In this document: positions 24,580-33,866 of the stretch, piece after piece
Position numbering within the stretch: the first letter of the stretch is position 1
Layout: each line of letters opens with the position of its first letter
Assembly (NCBI GenBank): GCA_021776235.1
Contig: JAJFGG010000098.1
Coordinates: forward strand, 1 to 64,000
Source of the DNA: Alphaproteobacteria bacterium
Lineage (GTDB): Bacteria > Pseudomonadota > Alphaproteobacteria > GCA-2731375
Reading direction: 5' to 3'
Length of the DNA stretch: 64,000 nt
Translations under genes and position numbers: made by a program
The notes under the pieces: generated by a model
Seen by the model: the letters and a program-made list of their open reading frames with translations, nothing else
Database searches by the model: none
What the model was told of the DNA's origin: nothing

Positions 24580-25500
24580 ATGAGCGATCCTCTATCCGGC
24601 GTTTGGAGCGCTGCCGTTACGCCCCTGCATGACGACCTGACCGTGAACCTTGATGCCATGGTGGCGCACCATAAATGGCTCCTCGACAGCGGTTGCGACG
24701 GTATCGCCGTACTGGGCACCACAGGCGAAGCTAATTCCTTTTCCACCTCGGAGCGCCTGGAGGTAATCGAGGCCGCCGCCCGTAGCGGCATCGCCAAGGA
24801 GCGCCTGATGATCGGCACGGGCTGTTGCGCCCTGACCGATACCATTACCCTGACCAGGGCGGCCCTGGACGCGGGCTTCAACCAGATCCTGATGCTGCCC
24901 CCCTTTTACTACAAGGGCGTCAGCGACGACGGCCTGTTTGCCTGTTACGACCATGTTGTCCAGAAACTGGCTGATGACCGCATGCGCATCGTGGTCTATG
25001 ACTTCCCCGCCATGACCGGCCTGGATATCGGCACCGAACTGTTGGTGCGCCTGAACGCGGCCTATCCCAAGACCATTGTGGGTGTGAAGGATTCTTCCGG
25101 CAACTGGGAAGATATGCAGGCCGTGGCCCGGGCGATACCCGGCTTCCGAACCTTTGCCGGGACCGAACAGTATTTGCTGGCGGCCCTGAAGGAAGGCGGG
25201 GCCGGCTGTATCACCGCCACCGGCAATGCCACATCGCATTTGTGCCAGGCGGTCTATGCCGCCCACCTTGCCGGCAATGCCGCAGGCGCTGAAGCCGCCC
25301 AGGAGATTGCGACCGCAACGCGCCTGATGCTGCAGGCCCATGGTGCCGTACCGGCCATGAAGGAATTGATGGCGCAACACACCGGTGACGGCGCCTGGCG
25401 CAACATGCGCCCACCAATCATGCCCCTTTCAGCAGACGGCGTGGCGGCGCTGGATCAGGCCTGTCAGGCGATGGATTTTCAACTGGCCGAGGCGGCATAG
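24580..25500 (+). CDS. Dihydrodipicolinate synthase-family aldolase
   Basis: A 306-residue class I aldolase of the DapA/NanA superfamily. It shows GTTGE (46-50), the catalytic Tyr140 in VVYDFPAMTG and the Schiff-base Lys170 in IVGVKDSSGNW. The YDFP replaces the YNVP of true DHDPS, and no other lysine-biosynthesis gene is near. A keto-acid aldolase or lyase in sugar-acid or catabolic metabolism is therefore more likely than DapA. It starts 17 bp after the YcgN gene and is probably in the same transcript. Confidence 0.85.
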   Translation: MSDPLSGVWSAAVTPLHDDLTVNLDAMVAHHKWLLDSGCDGIAVLGTTGEANSFSTSERLEVIEAAARSGIAKERLMIGTGCCALTDTITLTRAALDAGFNQILMLPPFYYKGVSDDGLFACYDHVVQKLADDRMRIVVYDFPAMTGLDIGTELLVRLNAAYPKTIVGVKDSSGNWEDMQAVARAIPGFRTFAGTEQYLLAALKEGGAGCITATGNATSHLCQAVYAAHLAGNAAGAEAAQEIATATRLMLQAHGAVPAMKELMAQHTGDGAWRNMRPPIMPLSADGVAALDQACQAMDFQLAEAA

Positions 25501-25513
25501 CGCCACCGGGCCG

Positions 25514-26551
25514 TTAACCCGTAACCATGTCCCAGGCGGCGGTGGCGCGGTTGCGGCACATCTCGCCATAGGTCACCGCCTTGGCCGACGAGGCGATGCC
25601 GTCCAGTCCGCGCTTGTAGACACCCTGGACGATCGCGGCCAGGCGGAACAATTGGAACACCTTGTAGAAAGTCCAGTCGGGAATGCCGCTCCGGTCGGTC
25701 AGCGCGCAATAACGGGCAACGAATTCATCCTCGCTCGGCAGGCCCGGCAGTAAATCCAGGGTCTCCCCCGCACCCATAAAGCAGGATACATAGCAATAGG
25801 CCAGATCCGCCAGGGGATGGCCGAAAGTGGCCAATTCCCAATCCAGCACCGCGTTGATGCGCGGTTCGGTCGGATGCACGATGGTATTGCCCAGGCGGTA
25901 ATCGCCATGCACCAGGGTGGTCATATCATCAACGGGAATGTTTTTCGGCAGCCATTGCATCAAGTGATCCATGGCCGGAATTTCATCGGTTTGCGAGGCA
26001 ATATACTGCTTTGTCCAACGGCTGATCTGCCGCGTATAGTAATTTCCCGGGCGGCCGAAATCGCCCAGTCCCACGGCCTCGTAGTCGACCGCGTGCAGGG
26101 CCGCCAGGACTTGCAGCAAATGATCGTAGACAGCACTTCTCTCGGCCGGGCGGAAGGCCGGCGCGAATTGATCGTCCAGGACCCGGCCGGGCACTTTGTC
26201 CATGACGAAAAACGCGGTGCCCAGAACGCTGTCGTCTTCGCATAACAGATAGGTTTTGGGCACAGGTACATCCGTGTCGCCCAGGGCGGTCATGACCCGG
26301 TATTCCCGGTCCACCGCATGGGCCGAGGGCAGCAGGGTGCCCGGCGGCTTCTTGCGCAGGACGAATTCCCGCCCCCCGGTCGCGATCATATAGGTCGGAT
26401 TGGATTGACCCACGGCAAATTGCTGCAAACTGAAATCATCGCCGATGCCCTCCATATGGGCGGCCAGATAAGCCTGCAGTTTGCTTTCATCCAGTCGATG
26501 CGCCTCGCGCACGGGAATGGTTTCATTTTGATATTCGGTCATCTCGCTCAT
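25514..26551 (-). CDS. APH-family phosphotransferase (ACAD10/11-kinase or LvaA-like)
   Basis: A 345-residue aminoglycoside-phosphotransferase-fold kinase. It has VGQSNPTYMI (P-loop-like), FVLRKKPPG with the ATP-binding Lys, the Brenner motif LVHGDYRLGNTIVH with catalytic Asp and Asn, and the Mg-binding VLDWELATFGHPLADLAY. This sub-family is related to the kinase domain of ACAD10/ACAD11 and to LvaA, which phosphorylate hydroxyacyl-CoA intermediates; antibiotic resistance is unlikely. A paralogue lies just upstream on the same strand. The two probably arose by duplication and may differ in chain-length preference. Confidence 0.87.
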   Translation of the reverse strand: MSEMTEYQNETIPVREAHRLDESKLQAYLAAHMEGIGDDFSLQQFAVGQSNPTYMIATGGREFVLRKKPPGTLLPSAHAVDREYRVMTALGDTDVPVPKTYLLCEDDSVLGTAFFVMDKVPGRVLDDQFAPAFRPAERSAVYDHLLQVLAALHAVDYEAVGLGDFGRPGNYYTRQISRWTKQYIASQTDEIPAMDHLMQWLPKNIPVDDMTTLVHGDYRLGNTIVHPTEPRINAVLDWELATFGHPLADLAYCYVSCFMGAGETLDLLPGLPSEDEFVARYCALTDRSGIPDWTFYKVFQLFRLAAIVQGVYKRGLDGIASSAKAVTYGEMCRNRATAAWDMVTG

Positions 26552-26715
26552 ACTCGTTCCTTCAGGCCTGAGGCCTACCTTAGACTATTTTCCAGATCGA
26601 CTGAAACACCCGCGCCCGCGCCCGCCAAGGCCCCTGGACGGCCAAAAGTAATGCCCTGCACGCGGCCCGCAAAGCAGTGGCGCGGCGCCTCAAACAATAC
26701 TGAAAGTGACCCGGG

Positions 26716-27780
26716 TCAACCGGCCAGACGTTCTACCTGTTGCCAGGCCGCCTCGGCCAGAGGGCGGGCGCGGCGGCCTTGTTCGACGGCATGTGGGCTG
26801 GCCGCTGTACCGTCCTGGGCCCGTTTGGCGATACCCTGTAAAATTGCCGCCAGCCGGAACATGTTGTAGGCCAGATACCATTCCAGATGCGGAATGCCAT
26901 CGCGCCCGGTCAACTTGCAATAATGCGCGATATACGCCTCTTCGGTGGGAATTCCCAAGCCAGGCAGATCCGCATCGGCGATGCCACGGAACAGATCCTT
27001 GCCCAGGCGCCAACCCATCAGGGTGTAGGTGAAATCACCTACCGGATGGCCGAGGGTGGCCAATTCCCAATCGAGGAGCGCGATAACCCTGGGCTCTGTT
27101 GGGTGAAAGACCATGTTGTCCATGCGAAAATCACCGTGAATAAGGGTGGTTTCATCGCCCGCCGGAATGTTCCGGGGCAGCCATTCGATCAAGCGATCCA
27201 TCTCCGCTATCGGTTCGCTTTCGGAAATACGGTAAGTCTTGCTCCAGCGATGGATCTGCCGTTCGCGGTATTCACCGACTTTGCCGAAATCCGCCAATCC
27301 GACGGCTTCATAGTCCACCTTGTGCAAGGCGGCCATGGCCTCATTCATGGCTTGATAAATTTGGCCACGTTCCTCGGTCTGCATGTCCGGCAGGGTCGAA
27401 TCCCATAAAATGCGGCCCTGTACCATTTCCATGATGTAGAACGCCGTGCCGATCACCGTTTCGTCTTCGCACAGGCAATAGGTCCTGGGCGCCGGCACAT
27501 CCGTCTGCCCCAGCGCGGTAATGACCCGGTATTCCCGGTCGACGGCATGGGCCGACGGCAACAATTCGCCCGGCGGCTTGCGCCGCAGGACATAGGACTG
27601 ACCGCCGGCGTCAACGCGATAGGTCGGGTTCGACTGCCCGCCCTTGAACTGGCTCAGCCCTATGGCGCCCGAAAAGCCCTCTACATGTTCTTCCATATAG
27701 GATTGCAGGCGGGGGATATCGAAGCTGTGCTGTTCCAGCACATCCTGAGTGCCGGCAAATTGCGCCTGAAGATCGCTCAT
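26716..27780 (-). CDS. APH-family phosphotransferase, second tandem copy
   Basis: A 354-residue paralogue of the preceding kinase. The same landmarks are present: GGQSNPTYRV, YVLRRKPPGELLPSAHAVDRE, LIHGDFRMDNMVFHPTEPRV and LLDWELATLGHPVGDFTY. The N-terminus differs, starting MSDLQAQFAGTQDVLEQH. It lies 164 bp from its neighbour, on the same strand. A role in hydroxyacyl-CoA phosphorylation with an ACAD10/11-type dehydrogenase is inferred; a candidate of that type is encoded at 56086. Confidence 0.87.
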   Translation of the reverse strand: MSDLQAQFAGTQDVLEQHSFDIPRLQSYMEEHVEGFSGAIGLSQFKGGQSNPTYRVDAGGQSYVLRRKPPGELLPSAHAVDREYRVITALGQTDVPAPRTYCLCEDETVIGTAFYIMEMVQGRILWDSTLPDMQTEERGQIYQAMNEAMAALHKVDYEAVGLADFGKVGEYRERQIHRWSKTYRISESEPIAEMDRLIEWLPRNIPAGDETTLIHGDFRMDNMVFHPTEPRVIALLDWELATLGHPVGDFTYTLMGWRLGKDLFRGIADADLPGLGIPTEEAYIAHYCKLTGRDGIPHLEWYLAYNMFRLAAILQGIAKRAQDGTAASPHAVEQGRRARPLAEAAWQQVERLAG

Positions 27781-27868
27781 GGGACCGGCCCTCCCCGCCA
27801 GGTGTCATACATCGCCGCCAGTTTAGAGCATGATGCGGCGTGGTTCACAAAATATGCGCAAAATTATT

Positions 27869-28780
27869 CTATGCCCGGCGAGCGACCGGGTTTTTCGCTG
27901 CGAACCGCCCTTCAAATACATCAGCGTCCTTACGGATGGCGCCGATAATCCAGGACAGGATTGACTGCACTTTGGCCGAACCAATCATATCCTTGTGGGT
28001 TGCGACCCAAACCGAGGTCGACAATGTTTCCGGGAACAGATCGGCGCGGACCAGATGCGGCGACAGGTCTCCGACACAACAGGGGAGCAACGCCATACCC
28101 AGCCCGGTTTCCGCGACATCGCGCAAACCAACAAAGGAATTTGATCGCAGAATAATGTTGGCTTCCGGCAGGTTTTGCCGCTGCCAGTCACCAACCATTG
28201 TCGACGCGATCGGCGGCGCGACGCCCAACCATTTATGGCCGTCGTAATGTCTGTCGCGGTTCTGATCCAGGTACCCACGTGTGGCGTAAACGTGCAACAA
28301 CAATTCACAGGCACGCTCGCCAACCAGTTCCTGCGGCAGCATTGGCGCCGGGCGGACCGTGACGTCGGCGTCCATCGTCGAAAAATTTACATAGCTGTTG
28401 GTGATGTTGAGTTCGACCACAGCGCCTGGATGTTGTGCCTGGAAAGATGCAACATGACGGGTCAATCCCCCGGCCGCAAGACTGTCGCTGGTCGTTATGC
28501 GAACCGGTCCGTCGAGCTCCAGGCCCTGGGTGGCGATGGCCCGGTCAAGATCGTTTACCCGTTCCTTGATGGTCCGCAAGGTTGTCAGCAGATGGTGGCT
28601 TTCGGGCGTCAGGGCATAGCCTGCGCCCGAACGCTCAAACACCTGCACGCCCTTTTCGTCCTCGAATGCGGAGATCCGCCGTAGAACCGTGGAATGATTG
28701 ACCCCCAGTAAACGGGCAGCACCACTCAGTGTGCCCTGCTCGGCCACTGCCAATACATACCGTAAATCATCCCATGCCAA
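27869..28780 (-). CDS. LysR-family transcriptional regulator
   Basis: A 303-residue LysR regulator. The N-terminal winged helix-turn-helix reads LRYVLAVAEQGTLSGAARLLGVNHSTVLRRISAFED (about 6-41), and the rest is a periplasmic-binding-like effector domain (from about 92). It is divergently transcribed from the cytochrome c' gene. The 147-bp space between them holds several copies of TTGCACA/TGTGCAA palindromes, so it probably controls the cytochrome gene and itself. The effector is unknown; a link to nitric oxide stress or redox state would fit the target. Confidence 0.9.
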   Translation of the reverse strand: MAWDDLRYVLAVAEQGTLSGAARLLGVNHSTVLRRISAFEDEKGVQVFERSGAGYALTPESHHLLTTLRTIKERVNDLDRAIATQGLELDGPVRITTSDSLAAGGLTRHVASFQAQHPGAVVELNITNSYVNFSTMDADVTVRPAPMLPQELVGERACELLLHVYATRGYLDQNRDRHYDGHKWLGVAPPIASTMVGDWQRQNLPEANIILRSNSFVGLRDVAETGLGMALLPCCVGDLSPHLVRADLFPETLSTSVWVATHKDMIGSAKVQSILSWIIGAIRKDADVFEGRFAAKNPVARRA

Positions 28781-28801
28781 ATCAGTCCCCGATTCAATCT
28801 A

Positions 28802-28865
28802 TTGCCTGTGCAATATTGCACAAAACTATGTGCAAATTTTTCCAATAGCAGGACATTTTTGCACA
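28802..28865. promoter_or_regulatory. Operator array of TTGCACA/TGTGCAA repeats
   Basis: Four copies of one 7-mer in alternating orientation: TGTGCAA at 28807 and 28829, TTGCACA at 28816 and 28859. The first two form the perfect 16-bp palindrome TGTGCAATATTGCACA (28807-28822). The second and third form TTGCACA-N6-TGTGCAA (28816-28835), close to the spacing of LysR-type sites. The array lies 22-85 bp upstream of the lysR start and on the promoter side of the cytochrome c' gene. Confidence 0.7.
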
Positions 28866-28927
28866 GGCTAAGGTGAAACCGCAAAGACCAAATCCGATAC
28901 AAGTCAAACACAAGGGGGTGGGAAAAA

Positions 28928-29398
28928 ATGCTGAATGCATTAAGGAAAGCAGGGATCGTGATCGCCATCGTGGCTATGCCCGCGATCGCCGCTCAGGCGG
29001 CGGACATGTCGAAACCGGTGGCGGCCCGAAAGGCTGTGATGAAAGTCAACGGTTTCTACATGGGCCAGCTTGGCGGCATGGCCAAGGGCAAGATGGCATA
29101 CGATGCGAAGGTGGCCCAGGGGGCGGCTAACGGGCTGCTGGCGCTGGCTAAACTGGACACCAGCAAGATGTGGCTCAAGGATTCCGGCAACGATAAACTG
29201 GGCACGAAAACCCGTGCCAAACCGGAAATCTGGAGTACTTATCCGGATGTCGCAAACAAAGCCAAAGCCTTGGAGACGGCCCTCGAAAGCCTGGTGAAAG
29301 TCGCGGGCACCGGCCTTGAGGGCCTAAAGGGTGGCATTGGTGCCGTCGGCAAGGCTTGCGGTGGCTGCCACAAACCGTTCCGTGCCAAGAAAAAATAA
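28928..29398 (+). CDS. Cytochrome c' (class II c-type cytochrome)
   Basis: A 156-residue periplasmic haem protein. A Sec signal (AGIVIAIVAMPAIAAQAA) is followed by a four-helix bundle and the C-terminal haem motif C144-GGC147-H148, placed about 12 residues from the end as in cytochromes c'. These proteins bind nitric oxide and protect against it, or serve in electron transfer. The sequence KACGGCHKPFRAK is characteristic. It is divergent from the LysR regulator, with an operator array between them. Confidence 0.88.
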   Translation: MLNALRKAGIVIAIVAMPAIAAQAADMSKPVAARKAVMKVNGFYMGQLGGMAKGKMAYDAKVAQGAANGLLALAKLDTSKMWLKDSGNDKLGTKTRAKPEIWSTYPDVANKAKALETALESLVKVAGTGLEGLKGGIGAVGKACGGCHKPFRAKKK

Positions 29399-29482
29399 CA
29401 AGGTCTGAAAATCTCTGTCTTTTGCGGGCTTTCGTCAGAAAATAGGCGTTGCGATTATAGGCACGTAATCGCAACGCCCAAC

Positions 29483-30928
29483 TCAAGCTGCGATGACCGG
29501 CCGGCGGTGGGACCACGGACGGGCCTGTTCCAGTTGCCCGGCGAGCCGAAACAGCGTGTCCTCCGCTCCGAAACGGGCCATGAAATGCAGTCCGACCGGT
29601 AAGTTGTCTGCTGTCCAGTGCAATGGTACGGACATGGCTGGTTGCCCCGTCCCGTTGGCAATCGACGTAAAGCCCGAATATTCACCGATATGTTCCAAAA
29701 ACGTGTCGCGGTTGCCGCCGTCCCAGGCGAAGTATCCGAGAGGCGCCGGCGGCCGGGCAATGGTCGGGGTCAAGGTCAGATCGTAGGTTCTGAAAAATTC
29801 GGCGACCTGCCGCGCGACCTGCTGGATGTCCTGCATCACGCCCAGATAAGCACCCGCCGAGCATCGTTCACCGCTTTGATACATGCGCCAGGTATTGGGT
29901 TCGAACTGGTCTTCACTGGGCGTAAGCTGAAAACGTTTCGACCAATCGAGAATGGCCCAACCGGCAAAGGCTGTCCAGGCAGAGGCGAAGGCCTTCAGAT
30001 ACCGGGTTTCGTCAAATTCCGGCTCGGTCCATTCGACAATGTGGCCCAAATCCTCGCACAACTTGGCCGTGGCTTCGACCGCGGCCTGGCATTCGGGATG
30101 AATAGTCGCGCCGGTCAGGGCCCTGGTGGAAACCGCGATACGCAATGCGCCGGGGTCACGGCCCACTTCGTCCACATAGGGGCGTTCCTTGGGCGGTGCA
30201 TAATATGGGTCGCCGGGTGCCGGGCCGGCGGTGGCATCCAACAGCGCGGCGCTATCGCGGACACTGCGGGTGACCGCGTGTTCCACCGCCAGGCCGCTGC
30301 CCGCATCGCCATATTCGGGGCCCATTGGGTTCCGCGCCCGGGTCGGTTTCAGGCCGAACAGGCCACAACAGGCAGCCGGAATGCGAATAGAACCGCCGCC
30401 GTCATTGGCGTGCGCCATGGGCACGATACCCGCCGCCACCGCCGCGGCCGAGCCGCCGGACGAACCGCCAGTGGTGCGTGTGGTATCCCATGGGTTGCGG
30501 GTAGGGCCATGCAAGGCCGGTTCTGTGGTGGGCAACAGGCCGAATTCAGGTGTGTTGGTCTTGCCCGCGATAATGACGCCAGCCCGTTTCAGGCGGGTCA
30601 CCAGTTCGCTATCCTGCGCGGAAACACACCGGCCAGCCAAAAACCGGCTGCCTTCCGCAATGGCAACGCCGGCATATTCGGCAAGCAGGTCCTTCAACAG
30701 GAAGGGCACGCCCGCGAATGGCGCATCTTTCCCAACCCCGTCGCACCCGTCTTTGACATACCCGCGCGCCTGATCATCCATCCGGGTGATTACCGCGTTC
30801 AGGGCTGGGTTCAGCCGTTCGATACGGGCGATAGTCGCCTCGACCATTTCGGCGGCCGTCACTTCGCCCTGGCGGATCAGTTTGGCCAGGGCGGTGGCAT
30901 CCAGAAACGCCAGCTGGTCATCCCTCAT
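29483..30928 (-). CDS. Amidase signature-family enzyme
   Basis: A 481-residue amidase of the AS family. The Ser-cis-Ser-Lys triad is readable: Lys79 in FLLKDL, Ser156 in [16 protein letters not shown] and the nucleophile Ser180 in [15 protein letters not shown]. The length and C-terminal region ([33 protein letters not shown]) are typical of catabolic amidases rather than GatA, and no gatB or gatC is near. It hydrolyses an amide to acid plus ammonia; substrate unknown. A small membrane protein gene lies just upstream on the same strand. Confidence 0.9.
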   Translation of the reverse strand: MRDDQLAFLDATALAKLIRQGEVTAAEMVEATIARIERLNPALNAVITRMDDQARGYVKDGCDGVGKDAPFAGVPFLLKDLLAEYAGVAIAEGSRFLAGRCVSAQDSELVTRLKRAGVIIAGKTNTPEFGLLPTTEPALHGPTRNPWDTTRTTGGSSGGSAAAVAAGIVPMAHANDGGGSIRIPAACCGLFGLKPTRARNPMGPEYGDAGSGLAVEHAVTRSVRDSAALLDATAGPAPGDPYYAPPKERPYVDEVGRDPGALRIAVSTRALTGATIHPECQAAVEATAKLCEDLGHIVEWTEPEFDETRYLKAFASAWTAFAGWAILDWSKRFQLTPSEDQFEPNTWRMYQSGERCSAGAYLGVMQDIQQVARQVAEFFRTYDLTLTPTIARPPAPLGYFAWDGGNRDTFLEHIGEYSGFTSIANGTGQPAMSVPLHWTADNLPVGLHFMARFGAEDTLFRLAGQLEQARPWSHRRPVIAA

Positions 30929-30955
30929 TGCAGGCGCACACCCTCGGTTAACGGG

Positions 30956-31081
30956 CTACCGTCCGGCTTCGCGGTCGATCTTTTCGCGTTCGTTGAAATA
31001 GCCCTTGAACAGGAACATCATGCCGCCCATGAGGATGATCGTGGCCACCATCACGGCGATCAGTAGAAATAATTCATGCAT
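30956..31081 (-). CDS. Very small single-helix membrane protein
   Basis: A 41-residue protein: MHELFLLIAVMVATIILMGG, then a short helix-breaking stretch and a charged tail (FNEREKIDREAGR). One membrane helix, probable N-out/C-in. ATG at 31081 has AAAGGG 6-11 bp upstream. The open frame goes further up but without homology or site. It lies 27 bp upstream of the amidase start on the same strand. I do not recognise it; the hydrophobic-then-charged layout resembles small oxidase or transporter accessory peptides. Confidence 0.55.
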   Translation of the reverse strand: MHELFLLIAVMVATIILMGGMMFLFKGYFNEREKIDREAGR

Positions 31082-31184
31082 AACCGACCCTTTCCGCATT
31101 ACTGCCAAGGATTTACACCAACATTCCACGTTGGCCAAGACATTATCATCGAAATAGGCGCGGCTTTCTAAAGCATTCCGGCAC

Positions 31185-32738
31185 TCACCGCGCCGCCGCG
31201 CCGCCGGCTTCCCCGTTCGCCAGGCTGTTGGCAAGATGGATCAGGCGGTCCAGTCCGCCGGCCCGCAGCAAGGCAACGGCGCAGGCCAGGTTCTGGTCAT
31301 CCATGGGTTTTGCCAATAGTTCGTTGCAACGTTCGCCGGTAATCGACGCTTTGGGCCCGGCCACATGGGGGGTGGCCTCGCCCCGGCTTATGGCACCCTG
31401 CAATTCTTCCTCGCGCCGGCCGGCTTCCTGACGGTCACTCTCGATCAACAGGTCGGGCAATATCCCCCAGGCCTGTATGGTGCGGCCGGAGGGTGTGTAA
31501 TACAGGGCCGTGGTCAGCCGCAGGGCGCCGGAGTCCCCCATAGAGAAAATCGTCTGAACCGAGCCTTTGCCGAACGAGCGGTTGCCGACGATGACGGCCC
31601 TGTTGTTCTCCTTCAAGGCGCCGGCGACGATCTCGGCGGCGGACGCCGTGCCTTCATTGACCAGCACAACAATGGTCTTTGCCGTTGCCAAACCGTCATC
31701 GTGGGCCCGGAAATGGGCATTGTCTTCATCCATGCGGCCGCGCACCGACACGATGGTGCCGGTGTCCAGGAAAACGTCCGATACCCGGATCGCCTGACGC
31801 AGCAGGCCGCCCGGATTGTTGCGCAGGTCGATTACCAGTCCCAGGCTGTGCTGGCCCAAGGCGTCATCGATTTTGCTCAACGCATCGCGCAGGCTTGGTT
31901 CCGTCTGCTGGCTGAAAGCGGAGATCCGGACATAGCCATAATCCGCCTCTGCCCTGTGACGCACGGCGGGAACGCGAATTATGTCGCGGACAATCATCAC
32001 TTCGAATGGATCCGTCACCTCCGGCCGTAACACGGTCAGGCGAATGGTGGTGCCGACCAGGCCGCGCATGCGGCTTACCGCCTCGCGCAGGGTCATACCC
32101 TTGATGGGCGTTCCGTCCACATGGCTAATCTTGTCGCCGGTCCGGATACCGGCGCGTTGGGCGGGGGTATCATCGATGGGCGCGATTACCTTGACCAAAC
32201 CGTCGTCAAGGGTAACTTCAAGGCCAAGACCGGCAAACTTGCCGCTAATACGGATTTTCAGTTCGCCATAGGTGTCGGGATCAAGATATGCGCTATGGGC
32301 GTCCAGGGTGTTCAGTCCCTTGTTCAGCGCCAAGGCAATACGGCGAAACTTGCTGTGCGGCTTGGAGGCCTGGTCGTCCTTATCCAGCCCATCTCTTGCC
32401 TCACGCTCCGCTATGGACTTTTTCTCGGCGGCGGCCAGGGCGGCATCATATTCCTTCAGACCCTGCATGGTCCCTTGCAACAGCGGCAGGGGATCAAGTT
32501 CGCGCAGATAACGGCGCCCGACGATCGGCAGGGCGCGCCGCAGCACGGCGGATTCCTGTTCGCTCAGGGTAATATCCTGCAGGGCTGCCAGCTCTGCGAT
32601 CAGTTCCTGGGTGCCCTTGGCCAAGCCAGAGCCCGGGCTTTGCAGTCCGATGACGGCAGTTAGCAATAGCAGCAGCGCCGGAAATACCAGGCGCGAATTT
32701 AGACCGCAATGATTGGTAAATCGCTTTTGCCAGGTCAT
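31185..32738 (-). CDS. S41 carboxyl-terminal processing peptidase (CtpA-like)
   Basis: A 517-residue periplasmic serine protease. After a signal segment (LVFPALLLLLTAVIGL) comes a PDZ domain (about 160-245, with GLGLEV and GDKISHVDG). The S41 core follows with DLRNNPGG, the catalytic Ser366 in NEGTASAAEIVAGAL and the general-base Lys391 in FGKGSVQT. Such enzymes trim C-termini of envelope proteins. The core is preceded by an unusually long charged helical stretch (about 95-135) that may be a regulatory insert. It lies 22 bp beyond the Coq7 stop, same strand, and the Coq7 gene is its downstream neighbour on the map. Confidence 0.9.
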   Translation of the reverse strand: MTWQKRFTNHCGLNSRLVFPALLLLLTAVIGLQSPGSGLAKGTQELIAELAALQDITLSEQESAVLRRALPIVGRRYLRELDPLPLLQGTMQGLKEYDAALAAAEKKSIAEREARDGLDKDDQASKPHSKFRRIALALNKGLNTLDAHSAYLDPDTYGELKIRISGKFAGLGLEVTLDDGLVKVIAPIDDTPAQRAGIRTGDKISHVDGTPIKGMTLREAVSRMRGLVGTTIRLTVLRPEVTDPFEVMIVRDIIRVPAVRHRAEADYGYVRISAFSQQTEPSLRDALSKIDDALGQHSLGLVIDLRNNPGGLLRQAIRVSDVFLDTGTIVSVRGRMDEDNAHFRAHDDGLATAKTIVVLVNEGTASAAEIVAGALKENNRAVIVGNRSFGKGSVQTIFSMGDSGALRLTTALYYTPSGRTIQAWGILPDLLIESDRQEAGRREEELQGAISRGEATPHVAGPKASITGERCNELLAKPMDDQNLACAVALLRAGGLDRLIHLANSLANGEAGGAAAR

Positions 32739-32760
32739 GATCCTGAGGTCATCCTTCCAA

Positions 32761-33354
32761 TCATATCCGCTCGGCCAGCCATATTGCCAAGCGGGTGCCA
32801 GCTTTCACGCTTCGGCTTAATATTTCGTAAGCATGAGTGTCATCGGCGCCAGTTTCAGCATTGTATTCTTGCGCCACGTTTCGGTGCTTGATCTCGTCAT
32901 CGCGAAATTGCCCTATCACCGCCCGCAATTCCATCTCGTCCTCGCCAAGAGCATCAAGCTGCCTTTGGTAATGCGTCTCGATCACCTCTTCCACCGCTAC
33001 CGTCGTCGCCATGGCGGCCCGTTCGCCCAGCAATGCGCTGCCCGCACCCAGGGCAAAGCCGGCGGCCCGCCAGACGGGTGACAGCGCCGTGGGGCGGACG
33101 CCGCGCGCGGCGACCATTTCATCAAAGACGGCCAGGTGTTCGCCTTCCTGCGCGGCCATTTCCGCCAACAGCGGCGCACAAGGCCGATCGCCCAACACCG
33201 CCAATTGGCCCCGGTAAATTTCCGCCGCGCCCAATTCGCCAGCCTGGTCCACCCGGATCATCCGGCCAACCTTTGCCGGACCTTGGAGGTCACCGGGCAG
33301 GGTTGCCGGGCGCGCGGGGCGCTTTTCAAACGCTGCTTTGATCTCGACAGTCAT
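32761..33354 (-). CDS. coq7: 5-demethoxyubiquinone hydroxylase Coq7
   Basis: A 197-residue di-iron monooxygenase of ubiquinone biosynthesis, which hydroxylates the benzoquinone ring. Carboxylate/His ligands are visible in RVDQAGELGAAEIYRG, AAQEGEHL, VEEVIETHYQRQ and RDDEIKHRN. MIRVDQAGE is the family hallmark. It tells that the organism makes ubiquinone. The start codon shares a base with the end of the dsbB gene (33354), so the two are translationally coupled. Confidence 0.93.
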   Translation of the reverse strand: MTVEIKAAFEKRPARPATLPGDLQGPAKVGRMIRVDQAGELGAAEIYRGQLAVLGDRPCAPLLAEMAAQEGEHLAVFDEMVAARGVRPTALSPVWRAAGFALGAGSALLGERAAMATTVAVEEVIETHYQRQLDALGEDEMELRAVIGQFRDDEIKHRNVAQEYNAETGADDTHAYEILSRSVKAGTRLAIWLAERI

Positions 33355-33857
33355 TACCTATGCTTGTTCCTGAAACCGACCCCGGCGGCTAATCCAGCAT
33401 ACAGGGCCAGACCGGCCGAGAATATGACGTTGTACCCCGCCATGGAAATACCAAATAGGGAAAACGCCACCTCGTCGCAGCGCGTTACGGGCGTGGCCAT
33501 GACCTGGGCCCGCAATTCGGCCAGGGTCCGGGCGGTGCCGGTCGTGCCCACGCACGCCTCGCTGCCGGTCCACCAATATTGCTCGACCCCCACATGGTAG
33601 ACAGCGATGCCGGCGTTTACGGCCAGCACAAGCGCCGAAAATAGTAACAACCAAGTAGCCGCCGGCCGGACCCACGGGGTCAGTGCGACGAGGCAAAGCG
33701 CGGCGATGGCGAAGGGCCAACGTTGATAGATGCACAAGACACAGGGCTGCAACTCGAAACCATATTGACCGATGAAGGCCAGTGCCAGGGCCGTGAGGGA
33801 TGCCAGTGGCACAAGAAGCAATGCGGTTCTTGTCGTAAACAGTTGCTGCATCGCCAA
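33354..33857 (-). CDS. dsbB: Disulfide bond formation protein DsbB
   Basis: A 167-residue inner-membrane protein with four helices. It re-oxidises DsbA and passes electrons to quinone. The first redox pair is Cys39-VL-Cys42 (LQPCVLCIYQRWPF), with the DsbB-typical Arg following. The second periplasmic pair is Cys102 and Cys127. The length is usual. The stop overlaps the coq7 start, and the DedA-like gene lies 9 bp upstream, so the three are one operon. Confidence 0.92.
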   Translation of the reverse strand: MAMQQLFTTRTALLLVPLASLTALALAFIGQYGFELQPCVLCIYQRWPFAIAALCLVALTPWVRPAATWLLLFSALVLAVNAGIAVYHVGVEQYWWTGSEACVGTTGTARTLAELRAQVMATPVTRCDEVAFSLFGISMAGYNVIFSAGLALYAGLAAGVGFRNKHR

Positions 33858-33866
33858 TCCTCGTTT

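Noticed and set aside
26582..26595. A copy of the 35501 element (TAGACTATTTTC)
   Set aside because: Twelve bases match the left end but there is no hairpin or second end nearby.
25514..27780. Aminoglycoside resistance genes
   Set aside because: The APH fold is there, but the sub-family wording (QSNPTY, LRKKPPG/LRRKPPG) belongs to the acyl-CoA-linked kinases, and there is no resistance context.
29618..31066. 482-codon plus-strand frame opposite the amidase
   Set aside because: The amidase on the other strand has a full catalytic triad; the antisense translation shows no motif and is a GC-rich shadow.
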